Source: Tubiluchus corallicola
Taxonomy: Eukaryota > Priapulida > Priapulimorpha > Priapulimorphida > Tubiluchidae
Assembly: GCA_030141605.1 (NCBI GenBank)
Contig: JAQGDQ010000004.1
Location: forward strand, 1,709,001-1,773,000
Reading direction: 5' to 3'
Length of the DNA stretch: 64,000 bases
Each line of letters opens with the position of its first letter. Position 1 is the first letter of the stretch. Positions 49,478-62,110 of the stretch are shown here, piece by piece. The notes under the pieces were generated by a model. The model saw only the letters and a list, made by a program, of their open reading frames with translations. It did not search any database and had not been told where the DNA came from. The position numbers and the translations under genes are program-made.

Positions 49478-50134
49478 TTGAGTAACACCTTTTCAATGTT
49501 TAGTATTCTAATTATATGGGTACTTCAAAATTACACAGCGCATGGAAGATTTTTGCAAAATAAAACAAAACAAAAAAGAAGCGAAAATGCCATCGTTTTT
49601 GAATACAATTCTAGTATCATCAAGAGAATTTACAGTTGTTTATGTCATGATTTAACTGCTACATTAAGTTGTACAACGGTTCTGTCTCATTTAGATTTTA
49701 ACCATGTTTTACTTTTTGGCTTACCTACTGCAACGCTGAAATCTATGAAAATTGTTCAAAACATGGCAGTCAGAACCATTTCAAAATTATCAAAATATGA
49801 TCACATTACTACGGCTCTTAAGCTGCTGCTTTGGTTGCCAGTTCGCACACAGTTTAAATTTCTTGTTCTTACTTTTAAATCACTAAAAAGGGAAGCGCCA
49901 TTATTTTTGACAGAGATGTTTGAGTTCATTTCTTCAACATATACTTTGAAATCTATTAACAATCTATACCTTAAGATACCGGAAACTAAGTGTGTAACAT
50001 TAGGGGATAGAGCTGTCAGTGTTTCCGAGGCACGTTTATGGAACCAGTTGCCTATGGCTCTAAAACTGACTACAATTGTTAAAGAATTTAAGAAACTACT
50101 TAAGACTCGCCTGTTTCAGCAAGCATTTGTGTAA
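49478..50134 (+). mobile_element. 5'-truncated CR1/L2-like LINE, reverse transcriptase C-terminal part
   Basis: The frame is open for 218 codons, though the first ~45 look unrelated. From about residue 47 it carries the conserved region downstream of the reverse transcriptase catalytic core: VLSHLDFNHVLLFGLP, IVQNMAVRTISKLSKYDHIT, LLWLPVRTQFKFLVLTFKSL, then GDRAVSVSEARLWNQLP and FKKLLKTRLFQQAF. The catalytic YADD box and endonuclease are absent. This is the usual 5' truncation of a target-primed insertion. The uninterrupted frame suggests a fairly young copy. It lies sense in the Lgl intron. Confidence 0.9.
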
Positions 50135-50172
50135 TTTTAATAGTTGAATTATCCATATTTGGCAAATAAATG

Positions 50173-50592
50173 TTTCTACATCAAAATGGAATTTATTGCC
50201 GACTGGTTTCGAACAAAACTGTTTTCTTTATCAAGGCATCTAAAACAAAGAAATTTACCAGAATTCCCAGCTCGTACAATGCCATCAGTGCACTGTGGTA
50301 TGTTGGATTCAATAAGAAAATGGCAGCTCCCTAATATTGACAGTTCTCTTACTACTGTTTGCTTGTGGAGTGTTACATAATTTTATACCAGTCAAGATAA
50401 TGTAGTCTGTAAGGTAAATTGTTAAATTATCTATATAGGCTAATGTTATATCATAAATCTTTTGGCTATCAAACTAATGAATTGTATTTCGATGTTGTTT
50501 CTATATTCTCGTAAATTTCTTTGTTATAGATGCCTTGATAATGAACAGTTTTGCTTGAAACCGGTTGGCAATAAACTCCATTTTAGTAGTTT
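50173..50592. mobile_element. About 420-bp foldback element with 75-bp arms
   Basis: The left arm (about 50176-50252; AAAATGGAATTTATTGCCGA, ATCAAGGCATCT) pairs with the right arm (about 50514-50590), whose reverse complement reads AAAATGGAGTTTATTGCCAA and ATCAAGGCATCT. The arms match at roughly 85-90%. The loop is about 260 bp and has no coding motif. It starts just downstream of the LINE fragment. Confidence 0.85.
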
Positions 50593-50599
50593 ATCATTG

Positions 50600-52680
50600 T
50601 ATGCAAAAACTTTTTACTACTGTAGTCATGTAATTTTTACTGATGATTTTTCTTGTGATTTTGTGCTCCTTGTGATATTTTAAAGTGATTTTTACTTTTT
50701 AGATGGTTTCCTTTTATTTTGTACATAACTATTGATAATATTTTAATATTGTGACAAGTGCTTATAAGTAAATAAACTGTGACTGTAAACTGTAATATAT
50801 GAATTACCTAACAGTAACAAAGTGTAGCTAATTCCAGCTTAATTATTTCATAATAGGTGCAGTCAGATACTCATTCTAAAGGTTTGTAAAGGTACGCACT
50901 TATCATATCAACAAAGTAAGTTTGGTTTGTCTATAAAATGCCCGACAACTGGCCAATGGTCATCTGTGATTGTGTATATCTGCATCTGCTACAGTTGACA
51001 GCTTACTTCCTGCCATCAGTAACAGAATGTAACATCTGTCTACTCATCCATCAATCTGTAATTTCCGCGCAGAGCCCTTTCCCCCTGCATATAGTTTATT
51101 TAAATGTGGTCACAAAGAGATACTATATATTCAGCAGCAAATTCTTTGTCCACTACTGTTCTCTGCTTCTTTGCCCATGTCATTCCCCTCTCTTCCCTCC
51201 CCCTCTCTCTTTCTCTTTCTCTCCGTCTCTGTCTCTTTTCAGTGTTTCGTCCAATGCCACGATTCCGCGAATGATTGGAGCAACAGGAAATAGTTGAAAT
51301 CGAAATCGATCGGCATTCAGCAAATTCGAAACATAGACTATTCGAATCTCGATTTATTTTACTAGAGAATTCTGTTTGATTGAGAAAACTAGAGGGACCG
51401 GAAATTGAGAAATCCCTGTCTACTCTATATGCGTGTTTTTAATAAAATCCTACACTTTCTGACTGCTGTGTCATTAGATAGTTCTTGTTTTTCACCTCTT
51501 GGATGTCTGTATCTTCACTAGTCTATCAATGCATGGGGGACTGTAAATTAGAAAGGTGCTCACACCAGATTTATCATTTGCCTGATACATTACCGTAACA
51601 AACGCGAGTAATAAGCCAGTTGCCGCTAATAAGCACTAACAGTGTGAGCTGCATAACTGTGACCAGAGTAATATTAATGAAGCTTATAGAAGCAGGCACA
51701 GATGTTCATAATGAGCTGGATTCTGAGGATTATTAGACTAAATTTATTTGTTCCTAAACAATGGGAATTAAAATGCTATCTTAGAGGCGCAATATAAGGC
51801 AATAAAAATGCTTAAAACAATGTTATTTATTGCATAAAAAGTTGTGTATCTGCTTAGGTGAAGTTTATATACAGTACTGATACGACCATATTAGAAAAGG
51901 GTGCTGGATAATATTTTAATAATTATCTTTTCTTTCCATTTTTCTTTCCCTTTGATCTTTGTTCGTTTATTCATCTGTCTTTTGTGGTGTAACTTTTTTC
52001 TTCCGTTCTGTATTATTGTTTCGCCTTGAGTTTTCGTTTTTATCGATTTTTTCTTTTTTCTTCGAGTTTGCTAGGACTGACAAAATAAGCCGAAAACACT
52101 AGGAACTACACTTAATATCAAGCTGGCTTTCTTTCGTCAATATTGGCTTTGTGTTGGCGGCTAGCTTAATCAGAAAACTAATGCTTTGATGGTAGTGCAG
52201 TAGCAGCTATCCTAGCTGCCTAAAAGACAATAATCATCATTAGTAGTACTTGGTTTGATTACTCCATGGTTTCAAGATCCTCCTTCACTCAGACGTCATG
52301 TGACTACGTCTGTTCGTCTGCCCACCTGGTACTGGTGGAAATGTCAGGAGCTAATTATTGTTGTATGCTGCAGTAATGCTGGTATTGTTTAAGCTTACTG
52401 TATAGAAGCATCGAATGCTTGTCTGTAAAACGTGTAGCACCTGCAAAATGAGTAAACCAATATTGTATTATGTGCGAAATCGCCTTACTGCATTAGATAT
52501 CAATTGTACAGTGTTTTTTCATATTAAATTGTTTGCAAAAGTATTAATAAAATCTAAATAAATCTAAATGGCTGTTTAGCGACTAACACTTCAGGTAAGG
52601 ACAGTACAATAACAATATAGGTAAGTACGCAATATACAACCAACCTATAACATGTCGTAGTATAACATTTCGGGTATATG
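50600..52680. other. Lgl intron sequence, no supported gene
   Basis: AT-rich with a pyrimidine-rich CT tract at about 51180-51240 that creates a spurious serine/leucine-rich frame. Nothing else is supported. Confidence 0.5.
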
Positions 52681-52685
52681 TCCTG

Positions 52686-52794
52686 GTGTTGGCAACCGCT
52701 AGACTCGAACTCAAGACTGCATGGTGCAGAACTCGTAATGCATGGTTGCAGTTGAAAATCTAGACCACTGAGCCACCCACCCCACTCAACACGA
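52686..52794 (-). mobile_element. tRNA-derived SINE head
   Basis: On the minus strand an A-box-like TGGCTCAGTGGTCTAGA is followed about 48 nt later by a B-box-like GAGTTCGAGTCTA. The ends (GTGTTG and CAACAC) could pair. The box spacing is long, as in tRNA-Leu/Ser, but no proper cloverleaf is evident, so a SINE or tRNA pseudogene is more likely than a functional tRNA. Confidence 0.6.
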
Positions 52795-53903
52795 TCATCT
52801 ATAATATTCAAAATATTTTCTAGAAGTTGAGGCGGGGAGAAGTTGAATTCTGCGTAGTTTACTTTTATTGAGTACATACTTAACTACTGTTATTTAGTTA
52901 TTTAATATTTTAATGAGAAGATTTCCGTGTACAAACTTTGCAACCTTATAAGGCTGTGAAATTATTTACATTCGATAGTTACTATAAGAAAAATGAAAAA
53001 CCTGTAGTCGTAGACGTATGCTATCACTTTGATGATAATATTACAATTAATTGGAATTTACATCACTGTTTTAGTGGCATATCTAACAATTATTGTGACA
53101 GAAGCTGTCTTCTGTCGCTCCACTAACCTGTATTAAACACAGCTAGCATTGATACTTATTTTACTATTTTCAACAAGCAAGTGTATTGTTTGCAGCCTCT
53201 TCATCTCTACAGTTGCTAAGGAACGGACCAGCGTGTGTTCACTGTATCTTTGTAACACTTGTATAGCGTATACGCAGATTTTCTTTATCTCCGACATCTT
53301 TGAAGGATGCTGATCCGGGAACTAGGACATTGCCCGAATGAATGCTTGACCCCTGTGATTCCCTAAACTGGTCAAGTTGATGTAAGAAATTGGCCAATAC
53401 TCATCGAATTGGCCATCAGTCACTTCCTCAAAAGTACTGAATAGGAAAGATCCATGTTTCGAATTTCCACCCTATGTTACACTATATGTTACCCTACAAA
53501 AGCCATACAGTTGCAACTCACTTTACTGATTTATAATCAAGAGATTTTTCCTTGTTTTTAGATCCTCAAACAAATCTAAATACCCGTGTTTTTATAATTT
53601 ATATCATAATGTATTGTTAAAGAAAATTGTAAAAGAAAGTTTTAAAGATGAACTATTGAGTTAGAGAAAGGGTAACTTTGCCTGCCTTTTGAAGATCACA
53701 AAGTCTGAACCTACTTGTAGTTACTCGAATAAGGCAAGCTATTAATTTCGTGGAACACAACAGGGAGGCGGAGATCAGACAGACTTCTAGTCGACTGATT
53801 TATATGTGACGTGAGCTAGACTATAATATAAAGTTGATGTTTAATGACGTCATTTGTCATCATCTGCAACGTCTGGTGAAGATTGATCGACGAGTTTCCA
53901 ATA

Positions 53904-54003
53904 ATGATCAAGTTTAAATGCGAAGCCCTGCGTAATCACTTTTTGAACCGTTTCAATAAGAGTTCTGCTAGTGGAAGTGCTGCTAGAGCTCATAGTGCGA
54001 ATG
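53904..54003 (+). CDS. Possible first coding exon of an unidentified plus-strand gene
   Basis: ATG at 53904 opens 33 codons (MIKFKCEALRNHFLNRFNKS, then SASGSAARAHSAN) that end at a GT donor (AATG/GTAACG), phase 1. The base composition is richer than in the flanks. A CRE-like palindrome TGACGTCA sits at 53845-53852, about 50 bp upstream. No downstream partner exon was found and I recognise no family, so this is weak. Confidence 0.22.
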
Positions 54004-54458
54004 GTAACGTTACTTTTTTAAGAGTAGAAAAGGAGCGTTCGAAAGTATTTGACCATCCAGATTGTCACTTTTTTAAATACTTTTACAGACGTCCCAATTC
54101 TACAGTCCTTGGAACAATTTCGAAAGCTTGCGCTTCTAGGCTAATTTGTATATTTTACCATGTTTAAGTTCTCTGCTACATTGCAAAAACTTTTTATAGT
54201 TACAATTTAATTTACAGATACTGTAGTATTATGTAATCCCATTCAACATTTTGTGCAGGCAACCAAATAAAAATATTATTGAATTGAAATGACCCTGAAT
54301 AGTTGTAGTGATGTTACAATTTCAGTTTGATTTGCAGTTTTAATTCTTTTGGGAAATGGAAACATTGCCTGCCGTCAGAGTATGTGCTCGAAAATATCAA
54401 TAAAGATTTGATGTTGTATTGCAACTGAGCACGCCCTCAATTGCCCTGCGGTTTTTTT

Positions 54459-54513
54459 AACTAGTAACGTAATGGTGAACGTTAACATAACTAGTAACGT
54501 AATGATGAACGTT
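54459..54513. repeat. 25-bp direct duplication
   Basis: Two copies of AACTAGTAACGTAATGRTGA plus ACGTT, 30 bp apart start to start, differ at one position. Confidence 0.9.
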
Positions 54514-56591
54514 TGTAGCCGATTACAACTTTGCGCTTGTGCCGTGAGTGCTACGTTTATCTATGAGAGCAGATGTGCCTCAGATCAGAAACCTATAAAA
54601 TGACTTTTAAGTGGCCATTACAGCGTAAATGAATCAACCATTGACAAATGGAGTTTTATTTGGAATAGTCAGACGATAGTGTATTGAATTAGTATCTACC
54701 ACTATATCGCTCAGCGTCCTGTGTCCAGTGTCCTGCTAGGTCCAAAGCTGATTGAATCTTAGTCCAAAGAGAACTCTGAGACTACTGGTCGGTTTAAAAT
54801 AGCTGCAGCTACACTTGTTTTAATTTCTTTGTACTTTGCGCGACCTGAAGTCACAAGATTTTGGGTTTGAGTCCTCGCTGACCCACAGTTGTTCCGTGCC
54901 TTGCTTCAATTAATTTCACGATTAGGTCAGTTAGTGCAAAGAGTTCTGTTTCTTTTATTGTGTGAAAAATTATTCAGTGTAAGGAACCGTACTATACACT
55001 GTAAATGATTGCATTACCGATTGTGTTGCAGCGGTTGCCAAAATTATTTTTTGGTGTACGTCGGAATTATGCAAAACGTAATTTTATCTTGAAAATTAAG
55101 ACTAGAGTATCTCTGCCTTTCTGTTTTACATTTTTTGTGTTCACAGCTGCATATAGTCTAAAACGGCAGAATATCTGTATAAATATCTCGATTCTTAAAC
55201 ACATTTATCTTCTGCAGATGTCGCATCTCTTGTCATTTGGTTTAATGGTCAGCTGTGGCCTGTTGATGTGATAATTCGTCAGCTTGTTGATAGGTGACGC
55301 ATAAACACTACCACTCTTTGTGTACTCAAAAGCGAAGACGCCCCACCACTCCCCTTGTTGTGACTGTAAATTGTATTGGTCATTAATTATTTTCTGTCAA
55401 GCCTTTTCTAGCCTACTACACGGGTTAAGGAAGGCCGTCACTTCTGTATAACCCGCTTGAGTTTTAGTTTTCCAAGCTGAGTCGTGTATGACTCAGGCCT
55501 GCTCTGAGGGCTTTGTTAGAAAGTCTACTATTGCACCAAGTCCAGCTGAGTGACCCAGATCTAAGTGCATTGATATGTTATACAAATAAACCAATCAAAT
55601 ATTGACTAAATATATGAGAAAGTGAAAGCTATATTTTACTTCCGTGCCTAGATCCTGTTTGTTTATTTGTCAGCAAATTTATAGTATTGTCTCGGAGATC
55701 CAAAAATACTGTAGAACGCAGAAAAATTTTTTTTACTGCTATCACATTAACTAGGAAATGATAACCACGTGGATTCCGATCGTGCAGGCAGTGGTCGATT
55801 GTAATGCTGCTACTACTTTTCTGGGTCTCTTTGAAATGCTTTCAGACTTCAGTCTTTAATTTAAAAGTAGGCTAAGTTTTGGCGCACTTGGCGCTGTTCA
55901 TAACTGAAAAATTTTTGAGTAAATTTTATTCAACTTTTTATAAACACACTTGATTGTTCAAATTTGTGTTTAAACATCAGTTTTTTTGTTTTGCCATAAC
56001 TCCGGTCATAATAATATTATGCAGTATATATAATTAACGAACATAGTTTCTACGCAAGTTATTGTACTCTTGCTGTTCTTCACCTGATGAATTATTAATC
56101 TAGGCTGAACTTATAAACTACCAATTTATCATAACTTCTATAAGCCACTACAGTAATTAATGTATTCTATTCTTATTTAGTGCTGCAATGCCTGGATGAA
56201 TTATCAGAACAGTGACAGAAAGGAATTTGAAATTCCATGCTTCCAGACTGTAATGTCAGTAATTGTGAAATCAATGAGTATGGATCTCTAAGCTTACATG
56301 TATGAATTAAAATATTCTCACTAACAGTCTTGGTTCTTTTATCAGTAGTAATGGTGATTGATACTCTCAGTTCGATCAACTACAGGATTACTTGACTTGA
56401 CATGTAACCTGTGACTGTGCACAGCACTTTCATTCTGCCATCGCCTTGAAACAATCCCGTGTCATATAAGCACTTAAGTGATTTAATAGATGCCTATTAC
56501 ATGAGGTCATTAAATTTAACCCTTCGTTGCTTTCTTCTAAGCATGGCTGTTTTCCGTTCACACAGAAAGCTTTTAGGCAGCCTTCCTAAGT
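54514..56591. other. Lgl intron sequence, no supported gene
   Basis: AT-rich. A B-box-like word (GGGTTTGAGTCCTC) near 54863 may mark another degraded tRNA-derived element, but no A-box was found. The frames at 55005-55271 and 56173-56379 have no motif. Confidence 0.4.
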
Positions 56592-56771
56592 ACCGTTAAC
56601 GTAGCATCTGGATACGTATGCGTTGTGGGGATGCGGAATAGATAAAATCGGTTTATATTATTTTCAATGCACCCGTGCATGCGTATGCGTTTATTCTTTT
56701 TCTGCTGCTATTCCTATTGATTTTTTCCGCATAAGGAGAACGCATCCGCATCCGGATGCTGGGTAAACGCC
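56592..56771. mobile_element. About 180-bp inverted-repeat MITE
   Basis: The left end contains AGCATCTGGATACGTATGCG (56603-56622). The right end, reverse complemented, gives AGCATCCGGATGCGGATGCG. The match continues outward (CGTT.A) and inward (ATGCGGA), giving arms of about 55 bp with a short loop. The loop contains GTGCATGCGT, a word also present in the palindromic MITE at 2782-2863. Confidence 0.75.
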
Positions 56772-58080
56772 ACTTTACTTGGATAATTTCTGTTCGAAGT
56801 CACGGCAGCCACTGAGTGATCTTTATAATTGCCCCTAAAAGGAACCAACAGTCGTGTACATGTATGAGTTTTATCTTTTTACGTCTGTCTGTAAACAGTC
56901 TCTAACTCGATTGCTATCGACTATACTTACTATATATTACTCAGGTCTGTAGGACTGTGATTTTGGAGATAATTGTCGTTAGTGTGGTCCATCCTTGGAC
57001 TAAATTTGTTTAAACGACTCGGCAAGAAGTCACGGAGTCATTTACAAAGATTTTATGTTCACCAAAATGATGTAAGATAGACAAGTCATTTGAATTGAGT
57101 GCTTGCTATTTATAAAGTTACATAGTTTGGTTGACATTTCAGATTCAAATTGACATGTTACATGAATTGTAGTTGCGGCTGCTTAGGCACACTGTTTGTG
57201 TTGTAAGTATATAGTGTTAAAGCTGCAAAAGATCGCGAATTGTCACGTAAGTATAAAGGAAAATTGTCTCACAGCCAGCCAACTATGATTAGTAAAACAA
57301 AACATTTTTGATAAATTAGAGTTAATAATTTCCATCTTTCACGTGGCTGTCATCTGGCCTTTGAACTTTTTATTCCTGTACTCATGTTAAGGGGAGCCTA
57401 ACGTCAGTAGCATTACGACTGTTAGCGTCAAGTATTTTTAAATTTTCATTTTTTAGGTATAGATAAACAAACAAGTAAACAGAATCTAGCATCCCTTTCT
57501 ATTCTCTTGTGTTTATAAATCGAAAACTTATTCTGTGCTTTTGCCATCGTATAAATACAGGTGTCTCCTCTTGTCAAACTGTGGGTTGACGTGATAATGA
57601 ATGATTTCATATAATAGAGCTGTAATTCCTCCGTCTGGTGAGTGACGAAAAATTGGAAAAATTGCTTTGTGTAATTAACATCAGGTATTGATTACGTTCA
57701 ATTTCACGATTAGTGGAAGAAAGTTAATTGAATTGGCTGTAGCATTGCATTTCGTGCGCAGAAAGTATATTCCCAGCTGACAACGCTTATCTGGTGCTGG
57801 AGAAGTGAGTAATTAATGAACATTAGAATTAATTAATTAGTAGTAACCTATCCTGTCTGCCACAAATTAATAATTAACAATTGTCAAATTTTGAGGGGAT
57901 TTTGCCTAAAACACAGTATTTTTTATAAGTTAATTAAAGTAAACTTACTAAATACTACTAACTTGCTTCTGTTGAAATATTGACGTTCTGTGGCAATGAA
58001 TATAACTAAAATCCATTTTTGCGTCTAGTACAGGTACGCCGAGTTTTACTAGCTCTCTATGGCAAAAAAACATTCGCGTT

Positions 58081-58175
58081 TGCTCGCCATCCCATGCACC
58101 ACCTTGCCGTGTACCGCGGCGCCGTGTACGGTTTCACTGTGTACTACCTTGCCATGTACCGCCGCACACAACAAG
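58081..58175. repeat. GC-rich degenerate repeat (CCTTGCCRTGTACCGC)
   Basis: ACCTTGCCGTGTACCGC at 58101-58117 recurs as ACCTTGCCATGTACCGC at 58146-58162, with shorter GTGTAC words between. It stands out as GC-rich in AT-rich DNA. The iterated TGTACC/TGTGCC words are reminiscent of the iterated ends of the element at 15684-16628. Confidence 0.65.
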
Positions 58176-59047
58176 GTTAATGGTTAATCTTGCAACAAAA
58201 CTTTTCAATAATTTTCGACAACAACTAGCAAACAAAAGCTGTAATCATTTGTCGGGTCGACCGTCGTGCCTATAATGCGAGGTGAAAGTGCTGGCGACTT
58301 TCTCCAGCAAATGCTGAGATCTCCCTAATACTAGCGCTGCCCATATGGAGTTTTCAGTTAGCATGGTGATATTAATCTCAGTCTAGCTTCTGTAGATATG
58401 CTGTAGTCAATTAATTTGTCATTTGCCAGTTAACAGCTCCTCTGCTACTTTCTCCCCACAGTGGTTAATGTAAGAAGTCGCTAAATTAACAGATTAACAA
58501 ACTTAGTATCAAGGCATATGTTTAGTAATTTCATTGTGTGTGCAAGCTGACAAAAAGCTTTTATATGGCTGAATTTGTCCTCTTTGGTATGGAGGACATA
58601 TGGGACTTTCAAATGGGACTTTCTACTTAAACTCGTGGATTCTAGTGTGTAGCTCGTGAGAGGTAGTTCTGACTATATACAGTCGTGAGTTACTTTTATA
58701 TTAGTTTTTATTGTTGTAGTATTGCTGTATTGTTGTTGCTGTGAAACGTGGTACAGCTTTAACCCATTACTACTTGAATAATTGGACCATGTAAAATTTG
58801 AAGTTGAACTGGCGCGTTGTGTGCAGTAATGCTCCAGGTGTAGCTAAGTGAATAAGTCAAATATTTGTTTAAGAGAACTGAATGATGATGCGTCTAGGGC
58901 TCCAGGTGTATGGTATACAATACAATAGATTGTATGTGTGCATTACATATGTAGTATGCTACATAACATAGCTAAGTACCTGTTCGTCCTTTGCTAAGCC
59001 TTTAAATTAATTAGCAGACCAACTTTATCAATGCAGTACTTTGTCAT

Positions 59048-59107
59048 ACAACATACCATACTAAATTTTGTCGGTAGCATATAACATACCATACTAAATT
59101 TTGTCGG
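59048..59107. repeat. 27-bp direct duplication
   Basis: Two nearly identical copies of AACATACCATACTAAATTTT followed by GTCGG, 33 bp apart start to start. Confidence 0.9.
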
Positions 59108-59309
59108 AGATTTTTATCTAATCACAAAGCCTATTTTTTATTTTTGTCTTCGTCACTTGGTATTGATATTCGTATGTGAATAGCTGCATATTTTTATACG
59201 CTCACGTTAGCTTTGCGAATCAAGTAGAACCCACGCGCTGATCTTTATTCACCATCATCATTTCGTTATGTTAGGTGTCCGGTTTTCCGCCTTTTAATTC
59301 TTGTTAACT

Positions 59310-59650
59310 GGCAAACGCAGAGAGCTAAAGTCATGAAACTTACAAGGTAGATACGATACCTGGGGTAGGAGCCTTGAAAATGGTGTGGTGAACGATGACC
59401 TCAGTCAAAAAGTCAAGGACACAGGACGTCGGTCAGTTTTTCGATTTTCGTTCATTTTTTTCATAAAATTTAAGTAACGTGGGGTAGATGTGCACCTGGG
59501 CTAGTAAAAGGCTGAGATTCTTTAAAAGTCCGATATAGGAGCTAAAATGATTCCTAAAATTATGGTAATTAAAGTCACGAAACTTGCAGGTGGAACAGCT
59601 GGAATAGCGGCTCAGGCAATGGTAAAACTGAGATTTTTTAAGTGAGGCCC
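59310..59650. repeat. Degenerate tandem repeat (TAAAGTCAYGAAACTT)
   Basis: TAAAGTCATGAAACTTACAA at about 59326 and TAAAGTCACGAAACTTGCAG at about 59570 head two loosely similar blocks. Blocks of this style also make up the foldback repeat at 21.3-22.8 kb, so an old transposable element is likely. Confidence 0.4.
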
Positions 59651-61204
59651 AAGCACAATGGACATTAAATATAAACACAATCACGGCGTTACGCTCGCGG
59701 ATTTGGATCTGAATTCATTCGATCTTATTAATTCTGTAATGATAGGCTGCGCAAGAAGGATGGGCAATGAGCATATAAAAGTGCTTGCTTTCCTTGAAAT
59801 CGGTGATTCCGATTCCCAAGTACTAGTGAAATTTGTCGTTGCTGATCATTTCATTCGTTTCATACGTTTCATAATTTAGCATTGACAAACAAAGTGGAAA
59901 TTGCAGTTCGTGCAATAAACTTCAAAATTTTTACAATCATCGTGCATTAATTATAAAGTTTGTATTTTGTAGTAACACCAGCTGTTTCCAAAACGTTTTC
60001 ATGTTGTTTCCAAAATGCTTGCACTATGATCCACTGCATTCTTTATCCTCAGATGGGGGTATCAGCATGCGATTCAGAAACTGCGGTTTCCACAAAATAA
60101 TATCTGCAGTGATGAAGCCTTGTTGTTTATGTCGAAGCTATCATTACTATATCCACAAGCGTATAAACTTACTAACTGTGTTTATATACATTACAGTTAG
60201 TTTACGTTACACAGTCTGCACCCTGAAAAAACAAGTTTTAAATAAAATACGCATAAAAACTCGCTTACTCATAATCATGATAGTTGTCACGGATTCCCGT
60301 GGATGACTTCAGCTCTGTCGTTAGCCCTCAACTATAGCTGACCAAGGCCGACTAGCTTATTCTGTACAACTTGCGCAAACCTACTTAGTGATGCGCAGGT
60401 TGCGACTTTTACATGCAGATTAACATTGAATCAGTTATACCTGCAAAAGCTTGTCCTTTAACGATCTGAAGTTATAATTTTTTCCTCAACCCTGTTGGTA
60501 AGCCATCTGACGTTTGCGAACATTAAAGCAGCGTCATATGATCGGCCTAACTCGTTAAATTAATTTGTCCTTTTTTAAACTTAATCAAATAGTTATTTTT
60601 ATCTAACTTGCTAATACTTCTCGCGCTAACTAATAAAAACTTGAGCATTTTTCATAACAGTATTAGATGCCTGGCGCTACACAGCTGGAGCTGAATGTCC
60701 CGAAAGCACGGGGATTAAGTAACTGTGCAGGAGTGCGATACCTTGCAGGCTTATTGGGTAATTGACGAGAATGATTGACAATATGCTTAACGTCAATTAT
60801 GCTGTAGTTCTGGGCGTAACATATGGACAGTTAATTGGGTTTAACACAGAATCAAATCTTTTTCGAGCTGTCTAAAAGTTGTACCATTCTTTTGTTGATT
60901 TACTTTTTAACAATATTTTCGAACGTTCTGAACAGTTATTTATTATAACTCGAGCATGTAGCCGGAGCTTGCGCAAGCATACGAACTACAGGCTACAGTT
61001 ATTTTTGGTTTCAGTTTCGGCTGACGGTTGTGTTTGTTTGTGTTATCCATCGGAGGCGTCGGTTGCTACAAAAGTAAATCAACTCCGTTAATTAATGATA
61101 ATAATACGGATTGGTGTAGTTTGGCTGTGATAGCGCGGTTCGTTGCCGTCTGTGGTCATAATAGTGAGGGCGTCACAGAAAGTCACAATAGTTAGCCAAG
61201 TGGG

Positions 61205-62110
61205 ATTGGCGGTCAAAGGACCCTTGGACTACGGATAAGCAGTCAAAGAATCACCTTCAACACTTTAAAAATGGTCAAAGGACCAGCTGTCGGGGGATGG
61301 ACCAAGGACTGGGGACAACTCGTCAAAGGACATCAGTGGATGTGCTGGCAGCAGCTTGAATGAAATTGCAACTTATGCTTGCCGGACACTGGACAAACGA
61401 CCACAGGTCAAAGGTCTAACGGACAAAGGACCACCACGGACAAATGAGCATCAGCCAACAAGCCACCTTCAACACTTTAAGAAAAAGGTCAATGTCACAC
61501 TTATCAAGGCTATTATATTATCAGTGTGACTGATAATTTTTGGAGATAAAAACGACTGAAAAACGTCTCATACCATTTTATTTTATTTTTATCTATAATT
61601 TATTTCGTACATTCAAAAAGTAGATGGCTTTAGCATAAAAACATAGTTTTGTAAAAGGTAATGCCTCGCCTAATTGTCGTCGCTGCGACATTACAGTCAA
61701 AACTTCACGCAGATGTGTCATTCTATAATAATATCGTATTAGCTGTATATATATTTAACATTGCATCATTAATGTGTCAACATATACATGTGTGTGTGTT
61801 CTTATAACTAAAGCAAAACTGTAGGTCAATACAATCTACTCTCTTAAAATATTGAAAGGAAATATACTATTTTTTCAAAAATGACTATGTGAAAGAATTA
61901 TTACCACACAAACACAATTTCACGATAGCCCCATTACTTCTTTGCTGTTACAGGCATTTTGCCATTCGTTACTTCTAATTGCTAATTTTTTTACTGGGTC
62001 CTTTGCCCTTTCATGTAAATCTTTGACCAGTGATCCTTTTTCTGGTGCTTCTTTAACTAATTGTCATATTTATCCGTAGTGGTCTGTTGGTGGTGGCCCT
62101 TTGACATACA
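61205..62110. mobile_element. Non-autonomous DNA element with iterated GTCAAAGGACC motifs
   Basis: GTCAAAGGACC-like words recur at about 61212, 61274, 61322, 61407 and 61421 on the plus strand. The reverse orientation appears at about 61997, 62032 and 62095 on the right. The outermost ends share CTACGGATAA (plus at 61229-61238, minus at about 62070-62079), forming imperfect inverted ends of some 45 bp. CCTTCAACACTTTAA is also repeated directly (about 61254 and 61468). There is no transposase frame. Confidence 0.6.

Noticed and set aside
50144-50683. Two short plus-strand frames after the LINE fragment
   Set aside because: They lie on the arms and loop of the foldback element and have no protein motif.
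52686-52794. Functional tRNA gene with a long variable arm
   Set aside because: A- and B-box-like words are present, but no full cloverleaf or acceptor stem could be drawn, so a SINE head is preferred.
59658-59879. 73-codon plus-strand frame next to a degenerate repeat
   Set aside because: It starts in repeat-like sequence, has no motif and lacks flanking gene structure.
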